This document shows, in pieces, positions 60,352-64,000 of a DNA stretch of 64,000 bases. The stretch covers positions 3,009,380 to 3,073,379 of the forward strand of contig CP166133.1 of assembly GCA_041228285.1 (NCBI GenBank), in the 5' to 3' direction. The position numbers and the translations under genes were made by a program. Source of the DNA: Neisseriaceae bacterium CLB008. Lineage in GTDB: Bacteria > Pseudomonadota > Gammaproteobacteria > Burkholderiales > Neisseriaceae. The notes beneath the pieces are model-generated. The model ran no database searches, was not told the origin of the DNA, and was given only the letters and a program-made list of their open reading frames with translations. How positions within the stretch are numbered: position 1 is the first letter of the stretch; every line of letters begins with the position of its first letter.

Positions 60352-61093
60352 GTTGCCCCTTTCTTCCCCTATTTTGCTGCTCCACGGCTGGGCGGCCAAT
60401 CACCATGTTTTTGCTGATTTAATTCACAGATTACCTTCTGACGGCGTGTATTTAACCCCTGACTTACCTGGCCATGGCCGCACACCCATGCCTTCGAAGT
60501 TTGACGTAGCAGCCATCGCCGACGAATTAGCCGCCACCTTAACCGAGCCTGTGCATTTAGTTGGCTGGTCTTTAGGTGGCCACATCGCCCTGTATTTAGC
60601 CGCCCGCCATCCTCATTTGGTAAAAAGCCTGTGCTTAACCGCAAGTTTTGCTAAATTCATGGCCAGCGCCGATTATCCAGAAGGGCTCACAAATCCGGCC
60701 TTGGCGAAAATGGTGACGCTGTTCAATCAAGATTTCGACAAATACATGACGCAGTTTTTTCAGCTGCAATTTTTGTACGCCAAAGAACACCTAGCCACCT
60801 TAGATCAGGTTTTGCCGCTGGTGTGCCAATATGGCCCGCCGCCGGCTTTGGCCATGGCACTACAGGCCATTGAAAATTCTGACGCGCGTGCCTCTTTGGC
60901 GTTGATTCAAGCGCCCTCCTTATTATTGTTTGGCCAAAAAGACGCCATTACCCCACCAAAGATGGGCCACTACCTACACCAGCACCTAGCTAATAGCCAG
61001 CTGCATTTATTCGAACGTGCCTCACACGCACCTTTTCTCTCACACGCAGATGAGTTTGCCCAAGCGCTGACTCAATTTTGGGCCACATTATGA
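60350..61093 (+). CDS. bioH: Pimeloyl-ACP methyl ester carboxylesterase BioH
   Basis: A 247-aa alpha/beta hydrolase that releases pimeloyl-ACP from its methyl ester in biotin synthesis. ILLLHGWAANHHVF, the nucleophile elbow VHLVGWSLGGHIALYLA, the acid LFGQKDAITP and the catalytic His in FERASHAPFLSHADEF are visible. Next to bioC with an ATGA overlap. The ATG at 60350 overlaps the comF start codon on the opposite strand; a TTG at 60329 is an alternative. The RBS is weak for both. Confidence 0.9.
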   Translation: MLPLSSPILLLHGWAANHHVFADLIHRLPSDGVYLTPDLPGHGRTPMPSKFDVAAIADELAATLTEPVHLVGWSLGGHIALYLAARHPHLVKSLCLTASFAKFMASADYPEGLTNPALAKMVTLFNQDFDKYMTQFFQLQFLYAKEHLATLDQVLPLVCQYGPPPALAMALQAIENSDARASLALIQAPSLLLFGQKDAITPPKMGHYLHQHLANSQLHLFERASHAPFLSHADEFAQALTQFWATL

Positions 61094-61923
61094 CCACCAC
61101 CTCTCAAACCGACACGCCCTGGCAAGCCAAAGACTGGTTTATTTACGCCGAACTCGCCAAGCGCATGGACGAACGCTTATTGCTGATCAAAAAACAGCCC
61201 GAACACATCCTGCTGGTGGGCGCCGATTTCAATGAAAGCCCACAGCGTTTAAGCCAACGCTATCCCGATGCACGCTTAAGTATTTTTGATCCGCGGGCTG
61301 AGTTTTTAGCCAACAGCCAAGCCAATCATCAGAAGCAGCAATCTATGTGGCAAAAACTCACCAAAAAAAGCTTACCTCATACTCAACAGACGCTTGAACA
61401 GCCTTTACCGCTAGCCAGTGCCGATTTTGTGTGGAGTAATTTAGCCCTGTATCAGGCGGCCGACCCTGTCGCGGTGTTTCCTCAATGGTCTGATGCCTTA
61501 AAAAAAGAGGGTCTACTGTTTTTCAGCACCTTCGGACCAGACACGCTACAAGAAATTGTGGCCTACTTAGCCAAACATGACATTGTACTCGAATCAAAAC
61601 GTTTATGGGACATGCATGATTTAGGTGACATGATGTTTTACAACGGTTTTAACGAACCCGTGATGGACATGGAAAAAATGAACCTCAGCTATCAAAGTGC
61701 GGCTTCTTTTTGGCGCGACTACCACATTCTTCAGGCCCAAAACCTATTTGATCAAGACATCAGCGCCAACAGTTCGATAAAATCACTCATTGATCAAGGT
61801 TTTTACCAGGGTGAACTCAACCAAATCACTTTAGAAGTGGTCTATGGTCATGGGTTGAAAAAAATCACCTTACCGGATCAACAATCGGTGGTGAACTTCT
61901 ACCCCAAACGTCCCGAGGCCTAA
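61090..61923 (+). CDS. bioC: BioC-type malonyl-ACP O-methyltransferase
   Basis: A 277-aa SAM-dependent methyltransferase. HILLVGADFNESPQRLSQRYP replaces the classic glycine-rich motif I. PLASADFVWSNLALYQAADPVAVFPQWSDALKKEGLLFFSTFGPDTLQEI is typical of BioC. Its ATG overlaps the bioH stop (ATGA), so the two are coupled. It starts the pimelate branch by methylating malonyl-ACP and works with BioH. Motif I is divergent from the usual G-x-G-x-G. Confidence 0.85.
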   Translation: MTTTSQTDTPWQAKDWFIYAELAKRMDERLLLIKKQPEHILLVGADFNESPQRLSQRYPDARLSIFDPRAEFLANSQANHQKQQSMWQKLTKKSLPHTQQTLEQPLPLASADFVWSNLALYQAADPVAVFPQWSDALKKEGLLFFSTFGPDTLQEIVAYLAKHDIVLESKRLWDMHDLGDMMFYNGFNEPVMDMEKMNLSYQSAASFWRDYHILQAQNLFDQDISANSSIKSLIDQGFYQGELNQITLEVVYGHGLKKITLPDQQSVVNFYPKRPEA

Positions 61924-61959
61924 GGCCTTTATAGTAGTTTTTTTACGAGTATATTGGTT

Positions 61960-62817
61960 ATGTTAAAACGCATCAGTGTGTTATTCAGTAGTTTGGTTGT
62001 GGCCGCCTGTGGCGTCACCAACGCACCCGCGCCCGTTGCCCCTAAACCGACCCCAGTGATTGGTTTAGCCTTAGGCGGCGGCGCATCTAAGGGGTTTGCC
62101 CACATTGGGGTGATTAAGGTATTAAAAGAAGCGGGTATCCCGGTTAAGATCGTCACCGGCACCAGTGCCGGCGCGGTGGTGGGCAGCATGTACGCCTCCG
62201 GCATGAGCCCTGATCGCCTAGAATTAGAGGCCGAAATCATGAATAAGGCCGACGTGATTGATTTTGCCCTCTCCTTTAAAGGCTTAATCAAAGGCGAAAA
62301 GCTGGCGCAATACATTAACGTCAAAACCAAACAGCAGCTGATGCAAAACTATCCGATTAAATTTGGGGCCGTGGCCACCGATTTTTCAACCGGTAAAATG
62401 GTGGTGTTTAATAAGGGTAAGGCCGGCCAAGCCGTACGCGCCTCAGCCAGCATTCCAAATGTCTTTCAGCCCGCCACCATCAGCGGTCGTCAATACGTCG
62501 ATGGCGGCCTAGTGGCACCAGTACCCGTAACGGCTGCACGCCAGCTAGGCGCAACTAAAGTGATTGCTGTCGACATCACCGCGAAGCCCAGTAAAAATAA
62601 AGGCGATGGTTTTTGGTCTTATTTAGACCAAAGCCTCAACATCATGAACACCTCGGCCTTAAACAATGAATTGGCCAAGGCCGATGTGGTGATTCGACCC
62701 AATGTTTTGTCTATGGGCGCCGTCAGCGGCTTTGACCAGAAAAAAGAAGCCATCGAATTAGGCGAAAAGGCCGCCCGAGCGGCGCTGCCTAAAATTCGGG
62801 CCATGTTGGCTAAATAG
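61960..62817 (+). CDS. Patatin-like phospholipase family lipoprotein
   Basis: A 285-aa protein. A lipoprotein signal peptide ends in VVAAC (lipobox Cys about residue 18), followed by a proline/alanine-rich linker. The patatin domain has the oxyanion motif LALGGGASKGFAHIGVI, the nucleophile GTSAGAVVGSMYASG and the catalytic Asp in YVDGGLVAPVPV. It is probably anchored to the inner leaflet of the outer membrane or to the inner membrane. RssA-like relatives have no settled function. A terminator follows 15 bp after the stop. Confidence 0.9.
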   Translation: MLKRISVLFSSLVVAACGVTNAPAPVAPKPTPVIGLALGGGASKGFAHIGVIKVLKEAGIPVKIVTGTSAGAVVGSMYASGMSPDRLELEAEIMNKADVIDFALSFKGLIKGEKLAQYINVKTKQQLMQNYPIKFGAVATDFSTGKMVVFNKGKAGQAVRASASIPNVFQPATISGRQYVDGGLVAPVPVTAARQLGATKVIAVDITAKPSKNKGDGFWSYLDQSLNIMNTSALNNELAKADVVIRPNVLSMGAVSGFDQKKEAIELGEKAARAALPKIRAMLAK

Positions 62818-62831
62818 GCTAACCATCCCCA

Positions 62832-62867
62832 CAAGCGGTTGATTTCTTCATCATCAACCGCTTTTTT
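62832..62867 (+). terminator. Terminator after the patatin gene
   Basis: AAGCGGTTGAT/ATCAACCGCTT with a nine-base loop and T6 tail. Confidence 0.92.
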
Positions 62868-62976
62868 ACGTTTATCTGGGCTGAAAAAAGGGGAAGTCCT
62901 TTCAACCTAAGCCAATCATGCTTAAAATACAGCCCATCACGCTTACTGCTCAATCACTAATTAAAGGATTATTCTC

Positions 62977-64000
62977 ATGAACGTTTTGGTTTTAGGTTCA
63001 GGCGGCCGCGAACACGCTTTGGCATGGCGTTTGGCTCAATCAACGCAAGTCACCCAAGTTTTTGTGGCCCCAGGCAATGCCGGTACCGCCCAAGAACCTA
63101 AATTAAAAAACATCCCTTTAAGCCAACATGATGAGCTGATTCAGTTCTGTCGTGATGAACAGGTGGTGTTCACCGTCGTGGGTCCTGAAGCGCCCTTGGC
63201 TGCGGGCGTGGTCAATGATTTTCGCGCTGCTGGCTTAGCCATTTTTGGCCCCACTCAATTTGCCGCCCAATTAGAAAGTTCTAAAGATTTTGCCAAAGCC
63301 TTTATGGCCAAATACGCCATCCCCACCGCCGGCTACCAAACCTTTGAAGTCGCGACAGAAGCCCATGCCTATGTAGACGCTAAAGGCGCACCGATTGTGA
63401 TCAAAGCCGACGGTCTAGCCGCGGGTAAAGGCGTCATCGTGGCCATGACCCTAGAAGAAGCGCACAGCGCCATTGACGACATGTTACTGGGCAACAGCAT
63501 GGGGGATGCGGGCGCACGCGTGGTGATTGAAGATTTCCTAACCGGTGAAGAAGCCAGCTTCATCGTCATGGTCGACGGCGAACATGTTTTGCCAATGGCC
63601 ACCAGCCAAGACCACAAACGCCTACACGACCAAGACCAAGGCCCAAATACAGGCGGGATGGGCGCCTACAGCCCAGCGCCAGTGGTGACCGATGCTGTCT
63701 ACCAACGCACCATGGATGAAATCATCATGCCTACCGTACGCGGTATGGCGGCAGAAGGCCATCCTTATACGGGCTTTTTATACGCCGGCCTGATGATTGA
63801 TGCCAGCGGCGCACCCTACACCATCGAATTTAACTGCCGCTTTGGCGACCCAGAAACCCAACCGATTATGAGCCGCTTATTATCAGACTTCCCTAGCCTG
63901 ATTCAAGCTGGCATCGACGGCCGTTTAAATGAAGTAGAAGCCAAGTGGGATGAACGCGTGGCCGTTGGGGTCGTGTTGGCGGCTCAAGGCTATCCAGAGG
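62977..64000 (+). CDS. purD: Phosphoribosylamine-glycine ligase PurD (3' truncated by window)
   Basis: The 5' 341 codons of the ATP-grasp enzyme for the second step of purine synthesis. Motifs are MNVLVLGSGGREHALAWRLA, VFVAPGNAGTA, VVGPEAPLAAGV, the ATP-grasp lysine region PIVIKADGLAAGKGVIVA, SFIVMVDGEHVLPMATSQDHKR, DQDQGPNTGGMGAYSPAPVV and FNCRFGDPETQPIM. The RBS is AAAGGA about 8 bp upstream. The gene runs off the window edge; the last 80 or so residues are missing. Confidence 0.97.
   Translation, partial: MNVLVLGSGGREHALAWRLAQSTQVTQVFVAPGNAGTAQEPKLKNIPLSQHDELIQFCRDEQVVFTVVGPEAPLAAGVVNDFRAAGLAIFGPTQFAAQLESSKDFAKAFMAKYAIPTAGYQTFEVATEAHAYVDAKGAPIVIKADGLAAGKGVIVAMTLEEAHSAIDDMLLGNSMGDAGARVVIEDFLTGEEASFIVMVDGEHVLPMATSQDHKRLHDQDQGPNTGGMGAYSPAPVVTDAVYQRTMDEIIMPTVRGMAAEGHPYTGFLYAGLMIDASGAPYTIEFNCRFGDPETQPIMSRLLSDFPSLIQAGIDGRLNEVEAKWDERVAVGVVLAAQGYPE

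Overview
The window looks like a chromosomal segment of a betaproteobacterium, most likely of the order Neisseriales and not Neisseria itself. The 16S gene has the Neisseriaceae-like 5' part, and the order is 16S - tRNA-Ile(GAT) - tRNA-Ala(TGC) - 23S - 5S. A DUF3579 protein is present, a family I associate with Betaproteobacteria. So are a cysteine-poor DksA, the pilT / yggS-proC-yggT block and a non-haem-uptake FepA-type receptor. I see no recurrent 10-12-mer that would act as a Neisseria-type DNA uptake sequence. Base composition is moderate and even, and most genes are ordinary chromosomal ones. No phage, transposase, integrase or CRISPR array is visible.

Layout. 0-5.8 kb: the 3' end of rsmI, a tRNA-Leu(CAA), a Fur-type site with a catecholate-siderophore TonB receptor, a SulP anion permease and a [2Fe-2S] ferredoxin. 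5.8-15.3 kb: an accessory metabolic block. It holds a MetE-like protein and an AAHS-family MFS transporter that share a met-box-like operator. It also holds an FAD amine/amino-acid oxidoreductase, a LysR regulator divergent from an ACS-family MFS transporter plus an M81 metallopeptidase, and a MetC-type lyase. 15.5-20.4 kb: a small SHOCT-like membrane protein, two convergent TRIC/UPF0126 channel paralogues, etfBA, a CHM isomerase and DUF3579. 20.5-26.7 kb: dinG, a type IV pilin, murA, ibaG (BolA family) and a YadG/YadH-type ABC exporter.

27-32 kb: a TPP riboswitch followed by thiC-thiO-thiS-thiG-thiE, a thiamin operon that makes both the pyrimidine and the thiazole half. 32-41.6 kb: katA behind a recognisable OxyR-type site; a LysR/MHS-transporter/acetylpolyamine-deacetylase set; fumC; and a DHA2 MFS exporter divergent from its own LysR regulator. 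41.7-49.5 kb: an XRE/DUF2975 pair, an intergenic region rich in DnaA boxes, a tandem 150-bp repeat, and a complete rRNA operon on the minus strand with promoter, boxA and boxB-like signals. The operon is bracketed by GGTGGG/CCCACC palindromes.

49.5-64 kb: a BCCT transporter, an ABC exporter, dksA, the yggT-proC-yggS cluster divergent from pilT, rarD, rlpA (apparently with a CTG start), trmL, comF head-to-head with bioH-bioC (their start codons overlap), a patatin-type lipoprotein, and the 5' part of purD, cut off by the window edge.

Nothing here is clearly an undescribed multi-gene system. The most interesting leads are the DnaA-box cluster beside the rRNA operon, the met-box-like operator in a non-gammaproteobacterium, the CTG start of rlpA, and three perfect quarter-sites of an OxyR box in front of katA.
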